Positions 46,290 through 55,445 of a stretch of 64,000 bases of DNA are shown in pieces. Both the position numbers and the translations under genes were made by a program. The stretch comes from Pseudomonas frederiksbergensis. GTDB lineage: Bacteria > Pseudomonadota > Gammaproteobacteria > Pseudomonadales > Pseudomonadaceae. Positions within the stretch are counted from its first letter, which is position 1. Every line of letters starts with the position of its first letter. The stretch covers positions 531,439-595,438 of the forward strand of contig NZ_JQGJ02000003.1 of NCBI RefSeq assembly GCF_000802155.2, written 5' to 3'. Below the pieces are notes generated by a model. It saw only the letters and a program-made list of their open reading frames with translations. It was not told the origin of the DNA and did no database searches.

Positions 46290-47843
46290 CTATAGACGCA
46301 AGACTGTCCAAGCCTTCGCCAAGTCTGCCAGCGCGGTGCGTATCGCCGCTGGCGGAACCGCTGCGAACCCCAATACCAGGCCGGCTCGTGCTTGTGATGG
46401 GGTGGCGGGCAGCCAATAGCTACTCAGGCCGTTGATTTCGACGCCCACTCTACTCGCCTGGGCAATCAGTTCAGCTTCACGCTCGATGCCGTCCACAGGC
46501 ACCGTGACATGCAGCCCGGCCACCACCGTGGGCATGGTGCCAACCCCTGCGATATCACTGGGCCAACCTGCAAGCAACGCATCACGCCGGGCCAGTGCGG
46601 CCCGGCGCATGCGCCGGATGTGCCGCTGGAAATGTCCCGCGGCCATGAACTCGGCCATCACGGCTTGGGTGCTGACTTCCGAATGGCGCACGTCCACGGC
46701 ACGCCGCCGGGCGAAAGCGTTGACCAGGCCCGCGGGCAACACCAGATAACCCAGGCGCAAGGCTGGAAACGCCACTTTGCCAAACGTACCGACATAAAGC
46801 ACACGGCCCTGGCGGTCCAACGCAGCCAAAGGCGCCAGTGGCGCGCCGCTGTAGCGGTACTCGCCATCGTAATCGTCCTCGACGATCCATCCCTCGTTGC
46901 GTTCGGCCCAGGCCAACAGTTCAAGCCGACGCGCCAAGCTCATGACAACTCCGGTCGGATATTGATGGGACGGCGTGACGTAGGCCAGCCGGCATCGGCT
47001 CATTGCGCCGAGCGCTGCGCAATCCAACCCGTCACCGTCGATCGGTACTCCCTTGACGTCGGCCCCGGCGACCGCAAACGCATGCCCGGCGGCGCGATAC
47101 CCGGGGTTTTCCACCGCGACGATGCCCCCCGGGTCGATCAACAGCTGTGCACAAAGGCTGATGCCCTGTTGCGCACCGCTGGTGATCACAATTTGTTCAG
47201 CCGTGCAATGCATCCCTCGTGAACTGCGCAGATAAGCAGCGATCAGGCTGCGCAGGCGCGCATCCCCTTGGGGATCGCCATAGCACAGCCGCTGCAGATC
47301 CGGCTTACGCCAGAAAGCCGCGTTCAGCTTGGCCCAAATGTCGAAAGGGAACAGGTCGAAAGCCGGAACGCCCACCCGAAATGCCCGCGGCGGACCACTC
47401 GGCGGCTGGGCCAAGTGGTGTTTTTCCACGCGGTTCAACGCGTCGCTGCGCAGGCCTTTACTGGACGAAACCACAGGTAAATCGAGCCAATCTGTGGATA
47501 AGCCTGGGGATAAGCCTGTTGAAAACCCTGTGGACAGTTCTGTGGATATATTTAACAGCGGCAAAGTCGTTGTGGACAGTTTTGCCACGTAAGTGCCGTC
47601 ACCGACACGTCCTTCGATGAAGCCCTCGGCATAGAGCTGGTCATACGCCCTGACGACACTGTTGCGCGAGATCGATAACGCCGCCGCCAAATCGCGACTG
47701 GCCGGCAGACGCATGCCGCTGGCCAGGCGTCCATCCAAAACTCGGGCACGCAAAGCCTGGTAAAGCTGGCGACTGAGTCCCTGGCGACGGTCGAGTTCGA
47801 TTCCGGCGGGATTGAAGGACAGCGGCGGCACTGCGTGACTCAT
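46290..47843 (-). CDS. MocR/PdxR-type regulator (GntR HTH plus aminotransferase domain)
   Basis: 517 residues. An N-terminal GntR winged helix (LSRQLYQALRARVLDGRLASG, SRNSVVRAYDQLYAEGFI) is joined to a fold-type I aminotransferase-like domain (about 185-515) with YVTPSHQYPTG, the DDYDGEYRY aspartate region and the PLP-lysine area YVGTFGKVAFPALRLGY. Such proteins bind PLP and regulate neighbouring genes. The linker carries an unusual repeat (LSTGFSTGLSPGLSTD) whose DNA has repeated TGTGGATAA-like 9-mers. Its likely partner, the paiB-GNAT operon, is now 5.6 kb away across a giant toxin gene. The start at 47843 is chosen from the family's N-terminus. Confidence 0.92.
   Translation of the reverse strand: MSHAVPPLSFNPAGIELDRRQGLSRQLYQALRARVLDGRLASGMRLPASRDLAAALSISRNSVVRAYDQLYAEGFIEGRVGDGTYVAKLSTTTLPLLNISTELSTGFSTGLSPGLSTDWLDLPVVSSSKGLRSDALNRVEKHHLAQPPSGPPRAFRVGVPAFDLFPFDIWAKLNAAFWRKPDLQRLCYGDPQGDARLRSLIAAYLRSSRGMHCTAEQIVITSGAQQGISLCAQLLIDPGGIVAVENPGYRAAGHAFAVAGADVKGVPIDGDGLDCAALGAMSRCRLAYVTPSHQYPTGVVMSLARRLELLAWAERNEGWIVEDDYDGEYRYSGAPLAPLAALDRQGRVLYVGTFGKVAFPALRLGYLVLPAGLVNAFARRRAVDVRHSEVSTQAVMAEFMAAGHFQRHIRRMRRAALARRDALLAGWPSDIAGVGTMPTVVAGLHVTVPVDGIEREAELIAQASRVGVEINGLSSYWLPATPSQARAGLVLGFAAVPPAAIRTALADLAKAWTVLRL
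47493..47579. repeat. Cluster of TGTGGATAA-like 9-mers in the MocR linker
   Basis: Five near-copies at 47493, 47505, 47529, 47541 and 47571: TGTGGATAA, TGGGGATAA, TGTGGACAG, TGTGGATAT, TGTGGACAG. The first equals a perfect DnaA box on the minus strand. It encodes the Ser/Thr/Leu-rich linker repeat. Confidence 0.55.
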
Positions 47844-47854
47844 GAGAACCCTCG

Positions 47855-47944
47855 CGAATTGGCCTATTGAATGAGCCAGAACCGGCTCATGCAACGGACC
47901 ATTAGCCTGCCTCGGACAGGCGCATTCGCCAAGGGAAATCATCA
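47855..47944 (+). promoter_or_regulatory. MocR upstream region related to the paiB promoter region
   Basis: This 90-base stretch aligns without gaps over most of its length to 53444-53533, just before paiB. GCATTCGCCAAGG and CGGACCA are identical, and about 45 of the 60 bases from 47879 match. It includes an ATGAGCC / GGCTCAT inverted repeat (47871-47890). It looks like the ancestral divergent MocR-paiB regulatory region. Confidence 0.6.
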
Positions 47945-47999
47945 AGGATCACGGCGGGCATCGCTATCGCGGACGGGCTCGCGACAGCGATGAAATCTA

Positions 48000-50900
48000 T
48001 CAGCTACCTGACTTTTTATATTGCCAGGCCCAGTCCGGTATCTGCTTGTGACGGCTTACGTATTCCACAAAGCTCAACCAGTTATGTTCTGCACGATTAT
48101 TGGAAAGCTCGAACCGGTACAGATTTGCCAGTACTCGCGCTGAAATCGATTGGTCGGCAACGATATTGGCCACGAGCTGCTCCGCGCGCTGTACGTCCTG
48201 CATCAACTGGATAACCAACGATGCGGCGAAATCCGCCTCGGAGTTCAGCGCACCCGCTCGCGCGAGTGTGCCTTGGATATTGCTGTCGCTGTAGTTTTGG
48301 CTGATCAGGTCGGCCCAGACGCTGCGAGCTTGCTCGGGAGTGAAGTTCCTGCTCAGGTTGCCGAACAGGTTCGGGGTGCTGAGCAGCATGGCCACCCTGG
48401 AGTTGGAAGGTGACTCACCCGCGGCACTGAGCACTCTGATGACCACCGGCATTTCTGCCTTTGCCGACGGCGTCACGTACCTATAGAAGTTCACGATCTC
48501 GCTTGAATTGTCCAAGATCCTGCCGATGTTGGGTTCATCAAACAAGTGCACCCATCTGATGTCGATACTCCCGGTGGTCAATAACTCGGCGAGACGCGTA
48601 TCGGCATATCTGGCGATGGCGCGAATTTTCTCCTGGCTGAACGCCGGTTGGCCAATCCATCTGGCAAACACGGCGATACGCATTCGCCCACCCAGGTTAT
48701 TCGAAATCACTGGCGAGGCCAGAAGCATCTCGGCTCGATGCAATAACACCGGTTTTTTGCCAAGCGAGGCGCGGAGCAAGCCGATTGTCCGGATGACCGA
48801 TTGTTCATACCGGTGTAAATGCATCAGCCTCGAGGTATCGGTGACATGCACGCCGGTATTGGTTCTCAGCCTGTCCGCCAGGGCAGTTAACTGGTTCGGG
48901 TACACAAAATCTGCCCTGCCCATCGAATCCAGAAGCTCACGCACACTCATTTGCCCATGTACCGCCGTGTCAAACAGCACATAAGCCCTTTGGTTTCTTG
49001 GATAAAACCTTTGCAGGTCATCAATGGAAATACCGTATTCGAGCATGATATGCACCAAATCCCGGGTGACCGTAAAAGACGGGTCCCTGAATATGGAATT
49101 CAGCATTTCCTTGTTCTCGTTGCCGACTAGAACCTGGCCGATAAACACCCGTATGGCGGTCAGTTGCTCAGGCGTATACGGCTCGCGCAGCCATGCCAAA
49201 CCATAGCGATGCCGCGTGGGCAACAGGTCGGAAAACCTTTTAAATCGATTCCGCTGTGTTGCAGCCGCAAGGGGTGCCGCATGCGCCGCTGCATCCAGGT
49301 ATAGGCGAAGCGGTTGGAACAACCCGTTTGCCGTAGGCCCTTCGGAAAAGACCCTTCTGAGTACATGCAGCGTTTCCCTGCCGAGCAGGTTCTCGATCAT
49401 GGGCTCGACGCCTGACAGCAGCGGCGGGGTCTCCATGAAACTGAACATCTGGCTGTTTTGGCGAATGTACCTGGCGGATGCAGTACGCAGCCCTCTCACA
49501 GAAAAGGCATTTCCTCCCTCAAGCGTGTTCAAGCCCAAGGCAACAGCCCTGAAGAAACAATCGCCATCCCTCGGCATCTGTATGGGGGCTGCATGATTGG
49601 CCTGCAGCAGTTCGTAATGGTTGCCGCCCCTGCGTCTCACGACGACGTCCGTTTGCAGGTCTGGCGCACTGGTCAGCTGATAGGTCGGGTTGGCTCCCGA
49701 TGCAAACCGCATCATGGCAATGTCCCGCCCCGGACGCTCATCGATAACCACCAGGCCGCGGTTGTGGGGCCAACTCGCCAGATTGGGCATGAACTCCGGG
49801 ACCAGATCCATCACCGGATTATCCCATTCGCCGGATCGCTCGACCAAAGCGGCCATATCCTCACCCGACGAAGGAAGCGCATCCACGTTTGAAGAACCGG
49901 CGGGAGGCGTGACTGCGGGCCTTGAAGGACCAGGCTTGGGGGATGGACTCCTGGGGCGTTTCGAGCCTCCGCCACCCAAGCCGAATCCGACGGCGCGCCA
50001 TTCACCATCGGGCATTCGCGCCACGGTGCTGCGCATCACGCCGCTGGAGCGAATGCTCAACCCGGAGTCGGGGTCGACGAGGATGGCCTCGGTTGCGTTT
50101 ACCTTCGTATGATCGTGCACGCGAAGCACCGTCCCATCCGGTTGCCGAACGTATACGGGACGCGCCGTGACAGTACCGGTTGCGACATCCTGGACGGCCG
50201 CGCGATAGAAGCCCCCGGCATCCGGGGAAAGCCCACGTATCACCGATCGGTCAGCCACGGCATAGCGGCTATAGATGGCTGGCTCCAAAGCCAGCCCCGC
50301 TGGCTGCTTTTGCTGTTTCAGGCGAGCCATCATCCCTTGGAAAACTGGCCCATTGCGTGACAGGCCCGCCATACCCGCGCCCGGGCGCCGCGTCACACCA
50401 GACGCCATCAGATAGCTGAGGATGCTCAGGTGGATCGGGATGCGGCCAGTCTTGGCGACAAACATGAGTACTTTCCAAAAGCCGTGGAAAAACGCCAAGG
50501 CCCCCACCACGTCGATAAGCGTCTCGAACGCCGACATCACCGCGATGACGATGGTTTGATGGGTTATTTCCCGGTTGCTATTGGAGCGATGGTTGGCGTG
50601 CGCACCCAAAAACTTGATATGGGCGGCATAAAGCGCTTCACCAAGAACACCCGTTATCAGCGAGCCACGAACCAAGGGACGACCGCCTCGCTGACCTAAG
50701 AGTCGCTTGATCTCTTCAGCATCGGTGGTGGCGATGCGGGAGGAAAAATAGGTCCGCCAAGACTCAAGCTGCAGCAGGTTTGCGATACCGTCGCCGAGAT
50801 TGGAAAACTCATGGAAATCATTGCCGTCAGGGCTGTCCGGCAAGTACACGCCCACGGTGCCCTGGAGGTCCGGCCCGTCCTGATCTGAAAAGATCAACAC

Positions 50901-53300
50901 GCCATCGACGCTGGTCGCATTGCCCAAGGTGCCCTGCTGGTTTGCGGCGCCTACGCTTCCTCCGAGCAAAAGCCCATAGACATTGACCTTTTGTCCATGG
51001 ACCGGCTTACGCACCGTTGCCGATGACGATTTCAGGACTGCATCCAGCCAGAGCGGAACCCGTTTTTCATATCGTCCAGGCTTGGTCGCGTCGAACACCG
51101 TGGCCTTGAATACTTCGTCGCCCTTGAGGATGGCTTCGTATCCTTTCAAATTCATGTTGGCTTTATAGGCGTTCCACCAGGCTTGCTTGTGGTCTTTCGC
51201 TTGCAGTTTCTCGCCGATGTAAATCTCATAGCGACCGCCGATATCAAGGCGGGTTGCCATTTGGGCGAGTTCAGGTCCGCTCAAGACAATGAGGCAACCG
51301 GTGACGGGGTGATAAACAGGCCACCCCGCTTCATCGGCAAGGTAGACAGGCAATATCTCTCTCATCGCATTGGGGTATTGCGCAGGGCGCACGTTATCGA
51401 GCATGAGCTGCGTCAGGCTGACCGCTCGCGAATCTTTCAGGCTGCACGCGTTTCCCTGGAACAACGTGATCAACGTTTTATCCGGATCAGGATCTATTTC
51501 AACGTGCAAATGGCTGCGAAGGTAGGCTTTGATTTTTTCGCGGGTGAACGCCAAGAGCGACTGGACACGCTCACGAGAAGCCTCTTCTTCAGTTTTCGAA
51601 GCTTCCCGTTCTAACGTTCTATACGTCCGCTTTTGTGACGTCGAGGCGGTTATATAAGCGCCGGGACGGGCATTTTTAAGCAAGGTCTCACCACGGGCAG
51701 CCAATGGACCTTCGAGCGCCAACGTCGGCAGCTCAAGTGCCACTTCGGTGGCCGAGGCAAAGCTAATCAGGTCGAACTGCGCCTTTTCGGGATCCTTCAG
51801 GACGGTCTCGAGCGCGGCATGCTGGATGTCCAACAGCTCTTTCGCAGCGCTCTCGAAGACATGTTCGCAAAGCTCCAGGTCGATGTGCTTGATTGTCCTT
51901 TCCCGCCCTTCACAAGAAGGGGTGACCGTCTCTACCAACTCGTCCAAGTCATCGAATCGCTGTATTCCGCCCTCCAGGGAATACAGGAACAATACGTCCA
52001 GGCCGACTTGCTTGATCACGAAGGCGGCAGGCCATGCCTGCTCTGCCTCGCTGCCCATATCCAACATGACCTTGTAGACCTGCGCCATTCGCGCCTTGTT
52101 AATGAGCCGGTCTCGGTTGGCCTTGGCGGGATGGGTCATGACGAGATTCAACAGCCGGTCTTCGTCGTGCTGAAGAATCCGGGCGGCTTGGCTTGATTGG
52201 ACAGAGGGGTTTCGATCCGCTTTGTATAAATCGAAAAGGTACAAGAAGCGTTGGGAGAGCCTGAAGGCCAGCGCCTGCTCAACTGTTGATCGGACGGATG
52301 GGTCGAGGGAATCGCCCAGGGGTTCTTTAGTTCGAAACGCCGTCAGATCATCCAGGAACTGAAGCCTGACGCGGTAATGGGTCGTAGGGTTGGCAATAAA
52401 AAAGGCCGATGTCACGGCCTGCTGGGTACTTTCATCGAGTGGCGCAACGAAAACACTGTGGGTATTTTCTACCGAGTCCGGACGGGTGAAGAAACCCACG
52501 CTTGCTATCGTGTTGCTGTAGGGCGCGTTGGCGAGCAAACAGTCCCACAGCACATCACTGAAGCTTTTGGATGAAACCAGCGAGCGCTTCCCAAGCGTGT
52601 CTGTGGTGAAGTGGTTTACATAACAACTGTCCGGGTCGAGCGCCTGTCGCAATGGGGCGCGAAATTGGCTGGGGTCCACTTTTTCCCTGATCAACGTGAC
52701 CCATAGATGCTTGAGTACCGTGTCGAATGTCGGCAAGCCGGCAAACAAACGAGCCAGGTCGGCAGCATGGGACGCTAAACGCCGCAATTGTGTGTCTCGG
52801 GCCGCTTCACGGGGATCAAGCGGACTGGGTGGACGCACCACCGCAGTATCAGCAGGTTCCTCCCCTCCATAGCCTGACGGGACACCTCCTTGCAGTTTCA
52901 TCAAGACACTTTTCGACAGCGCAAGGCCGTTGACCCGAAGCGCGGAAAAGTCCGGATTCATGCGGTTTCTATAAGGATAAGTGACCCAACTCTCGCACCG
53001 GGCCAAGCTCGCGTGGCTGGGAATCGGCTTGCTTTGATAAGCGGCCAGGAAGCCCTGGGTAACGGCCGTACGCAAGTGAACCCATGCGCGCTTGTCTTCC
53101 ACGGGCTGGTCGGCAGCTTTGACTTCCTGATAAGTCACGCGCACTTTTGCATCGCCTTGCAGCCCCAATTGGAGCAACCACTGATCTGCAAGTTCGTGGC
53201 ATTCGAATGGACTGGCGTTGGGCAGCAGTTTGAGGGGGCTTAAGTCTGCAATAACGGGCTGCGCCGCCGTGCTTGGTTCATCTGTAAAAAACGACGACAT
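48000..53300 (-). CDS. Giant DUF6543 toxin-like protein with permuted OTU-like cysteine protease region
   Basis: 1766 residues, no signal peptide. An N-terminal region of about 165 residues is unique to this copy. It is followed by the block RFSDVLWDCLL...GFFTRPDSVE shared with the paralogue, a DUF6543-type core (around 400-760, SLTQLMLDNV near 625), hydrophobic segments near 900-960, and a conserved beta module (YSRYAVADRSVIRG to MPDGEWRAVGFG, about 1030-1110). A basic KRPRSPSPKPGPSRP linker (about 1115) leads to an OTU-like unit: strands ending in NHYELL (H1228), then DGDCFFRAVALGL (C1248) and a helix LRTASARYIRQN. In ordinary OTU proteases the Cys segment comes first; here the order is swapped. 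A long helical C-terminus follows. Deubiquitinase-like activity against a eukaryotic host is the inference. It separates the MocR gene from paiB. Confidence 0.78.
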   Translation of the reverse strand: MSSFFTDEPSTAAQPVIADLSPLKLLPNASPFECHELADQWLLQLGLQGDAKVRVTYQEVKAADQPVEDKRAWVHLRTAVTQGFLAAYQSKPIPSHASLARCESWVTYPYRNRMNPDFSALRVNGLALSKSVLMKLQGGVPSGYGGEEPADTAVVRPPSPLDPREAARDTQLRRLASHAADLARLFAGLPTFDTVLKHLWVTLIREKVDPSQFRAPLRQALDPDSCYVNHFTTDTLGKRSLVSSKSFSDVLWDCLLANAPYSNTIASVGFFTRPDSVENTHSVFVAPLDESTQQAVTSAFFIANPTTHYRVRLQFLDDLTAFRTKEPLGDSLDPSVRSTVEQALAFRLSQRFLYLFDLYKADRNPSVQSSQAARILQHDEDRLLNLVMTHPAKANRDRLINKARMAQVYKVMLDMGSEAEQAWPAAFVIKQVGLDVLFLYSLEGGIQRFDDLDELVETVTPSCEGRERTIKHIDLELCEHVFESAAKELLDIQHAALETVLKDPEKAQFDLISFASATEVALELPTLALEGPLAARGETLLKNARPGAYITASTSQKRTYRTLEREASKTEEEASRERVQSLLAFTREKIKAYLRSHLHVEIDPDPDKTLITLFQGNACSLKDSRAVSLTQLMLDNVRPAQYPNAMREILPVYLADEAGWPVYHPVTGCLIVLSGPELAQMATRLDIGGRYEIYIGEKLQAKDHKQAWWNAYKANMNLKGYEAILKGDEVFKATVFDATKPGRYEKRVPLWLDAVLKSSSATVRKPVHGQKVNVYGLLLGGSVGAANQQGTLGNATSVDGVLIFSDQDGPDLQGTVGVYLPDSPDGNDFHEFSNLGDGIANLLQLESWRTYFSSRIATTDAEEIKRLLGQRGGRPLVRGSLITGVLGEALYAAHIKFLGAHANHRSNSNREITHQTIVIAVMSAFETLIDVVGALAFFHGFWKVLMFVAKTGRIPIHLSILSYLMASGVTRRPGAGMAGLSRNGPVFQGMMARLKQQKQPAGLALEPAIYSRYAVADRSVIRGLSPDAGGFYRAAVQDVATGTVTARPVYVRQPDGTVLRVHDHTKVNATEAILVDPDSGLSIRSSGVMRSTVARMPDGEWRAVGFGLGGGGSKRPRSPSPKPGPSRPAVTPPAGSSNVDALPSSGEDMAALVERSGEWDNPVMDLVPEFMPNLASWPHNRGLVVIDERPGRDIAMMRFASGANPTYQLTSAPDLQTDVVVRRRGGNHYELLQANHAAPIQMPRDGDCFFRAVALGLNTLEGGNAFSVRGLRTASARYIRQNSQMFSFMETPPLLSGVEPMIENLLGRETLHVLRRVFSEGPTANGLFQPLRLYLDAAAHAAPLAAATQRNRFKRFSDLLPTRHRYGLAWLREPYTPEQLTAIRVFIGQVLVGNENKEMLNSIFRDPSFTVTRDLVHIMLEYGISIDDLQRFYPRNQRAYVLFDTAVHGQMSVRELLDSMGRADFVYPNQLTALADRLRTNTGVHVTDTSRLMHLHRYEQSVIRTIGLLRASLGKKPVLLHRAEMLLASPVISNNLGGRMRIAVFARWIGQPAFSQEKIRAIARYADTRLAELLTTGSIDIRWVHLFDEPNIGRILDNSSEIVNFYRYVTPSAKAEMPVVIRVLSAAGESPSNSRVAMLLSTPNLFGNLSRNFTPEQARSVWADLISQNYSDSNIQGTLARAGALNSEADFAASLVIQLMQDVQRAEQLVANIVADQSISARVLANLYRFELSNNRAEHNWLSFVEYVSRHKQIPDWAWQYKKSGS

Positions 53301-53358
53301 AAAAGATCCATCTTTAAATGAAGATCTTTAACCGTACCTTGGCGTCGAGCCAGCGACG

Positions 53359-53379
53359 GCATACATATGTATAGGCCGG
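53359..53379 (-). promoter_or_regulatory. Promoter-like motif shared by the two OTU toxin genes, copy 1
   Basis: On the minus strand CCTATACATATGTATG sits about 60-75 bases before the toxin start at 53300. The same motif precedes the paralogue at 60423-60443 at an almost equal distance, which suggests a common promoter or regulator site. Confidence 0.55.
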
Positions 53380-53443
53380 TATGCGTAACGTATCGGAAGT
53401 GTAAGTCGGCATGTTGAGCTAGCGGCGCGCTGGGATGCTCCGC

Positions 53444-53533
53444 CGAATGGACCTATGAAAACGATTGGAACTGGCTCTTACATCGGACCAATGGGCGGCC
53501 TAGGATGTTTGCATTCGCCAAGGAAAACCCATC
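53444..53533 (+). promoter_or_regulatory. paiB promoter region, related to the MocR upstream region
   Basis: Gap-free relative of 47855-47944 ending at the paiB start. It contains the identical blocks CGGACCA and GCATTCGCCAAGG, and the AAGGA ribosome binding site lies in the latter. It presumably holds the MocR operator for paiB. Confidence 0.6.
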
Positions 53534-54175
53534 ATGTACAACCCCAGAGCCTTTGCCGTCGAAGACCTGCCCCAACTGCACCAGATGATGGGCGACTGCC
53601 GCCTTGCCGTATTGGTCACCCATGGTGAACACGGCTTGCAGGCCAGTCATTTGCCGCTGCTGCTGGACACGCAACAAGGGCCGAACGGCAGCCTCTATGG
53701 GCACATGGCCTGGGCCAATCCACAGTGGCGCGATCTGGAAGCCGGGGCCGAAGCCCTGGTGATATTCGCCGGTGCCGATGCCTACGTCAGTCCGGGGCTG
53801 TACCCGAGCAAGGCCGAACACGGCAAAGTCGTGCCGACCTGGAACTACGTGGCCGTCCACGCCTACGGCAGCGCTGAGGTGTTCAGCGACGCTCAGCGCC
53901 TGCGCAACCTGGTCGGCGCCCTCACCGACCGCCACGAAACCGGCCGCGCCCAGCCATGGAAGATCGACGATGCTCCGGCCGAGTACATCGACAGCATGCT
54001 CAAGGCCATCGTCGGCTTCGCCTTGCCCATCCAACGCCTGGAAGGCAAGCGCAAGCTCAGCCAGAACCGTAGCCCCGCGGATGTCGCCGGCGTACGCAAC
54101 GGCCTCGGCGCCAGCCCCGACCCGCAGGACCGAGCGCTCGCCCACCTGATGCCTGAACAATTGTCCAAGGAGTGA
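53534..54175 (+). CDS. paiB: FMN-binding negative transcriptional regulator, PaiB family
   Basis: 213-residue split-barrel flavin-binding protein. The start MYNPRAFAVEDLPQLHQMM, the segments LVTHGEHGLQASHLPLLLD and GHMAWANPQW, and the highly conserved SPGLYPSKAEHGKVVPTWNYVAVHAYG are typical of PaiB. Members are found beside GNAT acetyltransferases, as here, and were linked to repression in Bacillus; flavin-related or heme-related chemistry is also possible. The stop codon overlaps the ribosome binding site region of the next gene, so translation is coupled. Confidence 0.93.
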   Translation: MYNPRAFAVEDLPQLHQMMGDCRLAVLVTHGEHGLQASHLPLLLDTQQGPNGSLYGHMAWANPQWRDLEAGAEALVIFAGADAYVSPGLYPSKAEHGKVVPTWNYVAVHAYGSAEVFSDAQRLRNLVGALTDRHETGRAQPWKIDDAPAEYIDSMLKAIVGFALPIQRLEGKRKLSQNRSPADVAGVRNGLGASPDPQDRALAHLMPEQLSKE

Positions 54176-54177
54176 AC

Positions 54178-54624
54178 ATGAGCCAACCCCAAATCCGCCG
54201 CGTCAGCGCCGACGACCACGCCGCCTGGCTGCCGTTGTGGCAGGCCTATCTGCGGTTTTATAAAACCGAACTGCCGGACGCGGTCAGCCAGAGCACCTGG
54301 CAACGCTTGCTCGATGACAGCGAACCGACCCATGCCGCCCTCGCCTGGGATGGCGATACGGCGGTGGGCCTGGTGCACTTTATCTACCACCGCTCGAACT
54401 GGAGCATCGAGAATTCCTGCTACCTGCAAGACCTGCTGGTGACGGAACAGAGCCGTGGCACCGGTATAGGTCGCCGGCTCATCGAGTTCGTCTACGCCAA
54501 CGCCAATGCCGACGGCTGCTGCAAGGTGCACTGGTTGACCCACGAAACCAACGCCACGGCGATCCAGCTCTACGAGCGCATCGCCGAACGTCCAGGCTTC
54601 ATTCAATTTCGCAAAGCCCTTTGA
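54178..54624 (+). CDS. GNAT-family N-acetyltransferase
   Basis: 148 residues with the GNAT acetyl-CoA site in the segment LQDLLVTEQSRGTGIGRRLIEF (R/Q-x-x-G-x-G/A pattern). The start at 54178 has a perfect AAGGAG site that overlaps the paiB stop. The substrate is unknown; position suggests small amines or amino acids, as for PaiA-type partners of PaiB, but PaiA identity is not claimed. Confidence 0.9.
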   Translation: MSQPQIRRVSADDHAAWLPLWQAYLRFYKTELPDAVSQSTWQRLLDDSEPTHAALAWDGDTAVGLVHFIYHRSNWSIENSCYLQDLLVTEQSRGTGIGRRLIEFVYANANADGCCKVHWLTHETNATAIQLYERIAERPGFIQFRKAL

Positions 54625-54634
54625 GGAGCGCCGC

Positions 54635-55306
54635 ATGTCGTCTTCACTCGCTGATTGGAAAGGTGTCCCGGCGCCGTCTGCGCACCTGCTCGAGGGGCGT
54701 TACATCCACCTGGAAAAACTTGACCCGGCGCGGCATGCCGACGGGCTTTGGCGAGCCCTCGAAGGCCCCGGTGCCGATCCGAAACTCTGGGATTACTTGC
54801 CCTATGGGCCGTTCAACGATCGCGGTGCGTTCGATGCCTGGCTGAACAACCATGCGGCCAACAGCGACCCGTATTTCTTCAGCGTGATCGACCGCGCCAG
54901 CGGCGAGGTACAGGGCATTCTCAGCCTGATGTCCATCGTCCCGGCCCAAGGCCGCATCGAGATCGGCCATGTGACCTTCGGCGCGCCGATGCAGCGCTCG
55001 CCGAAAAGCACCGAGGCGGTTTATTTGCTGGCCAAGGAATCTTTCGCCCTGGGTTATCGCCGGCTGGAATGGAAGTGCAATAACGCCAACGCCCGTTCCA
55101 GATATGCCGCCGAGCGGCTGGGATTCACCTTCGAGGGTGTGTTCCGCCAGCACATGGTGGTCAAGGGGCAGAACCGTGACACGGCGTGGTATTCGATGCT
55201 GGATTCGGAGTGGCCGGCGATCAGGGCCGGGTTCGAGCGCTGGTTGAGCGTGGAGAACCAGGGCCCCGAAGGACAGTTGCGTGGGCTGGCGCAGTGTCGG
55301 TCCTGA
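54635..55306 (+). CDS. RimJ/RimL-type GNAT acetyltransferase
   Basis: 223 residues. The order LEGRYIHLEKLDPARHADGLW, a central GHVTFGAPMQRSPKSTEAVYLL acetyl-CoA loop and NNANARSRYAAERLGFTFEGVFRQHMVVKGQNRDTAWYSML are characteristic of the RimL-like subgroup of small-molecule acetyltransferases. It is the third gene of paiB-GNAT-GNAT, 10 bases after the previous one, with a GAGGAG site. The substrate is not evident. Confidence 0.9.
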   Translation: MSSSLADWKGVPAPSAHLLEGRYIHLEKLDPARHADGLWRALEGPGADPKLWDYLPYGPFNDRGAFDAWLNNHAANSDPYFFSVIDRASGEVQGILSLMSIVPAQGRIEIGHVTFGAPMQRSPKSTEAVYLLAKESFALGYRRLEWKCNNANARSRYAAERLGFTFEGVFRQHMVVKGQNRDTAWYSMLDSEWPAIRAGFERWLSVENQGPEGQLRGLAQCRS

Positions 55307-55341
55307 CTGGCCGGCAACCCTGACGGGACGCCGCTCGCGCA

Positions 55342-55406
55342 GGCTCGCCGCACATCGCCCACGGTAGGCATTGCGCCTACCGTTTCGGGCCTGATGTGGG
55401 GCGAGC
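55342..55406. terminator. Long three-part hairpin between convergent genes
   Basis: Arms GGCTCGCC / GGCGAGCC, CACATC / GATGTG and ACGGTAGGC / GCCTACCGT nest into one 65-base structure between the GNAT gene and the convergent toxin gene. It probably works as a transcription block or REP-like element. Confidence 0.65.
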
Positions 55407-55445
55407 CTGTTTGCGATCGACCTCAAGAAGCAGTTGTTCGATGCG

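Noticed and set aside
47493..47501. Perfect DnaA box as part of a replication origin
   Set aside because: The cluster lies within a conserved coding frame. There is no AT-rich unwinding region and no dnaA or dnaN gene nearby.
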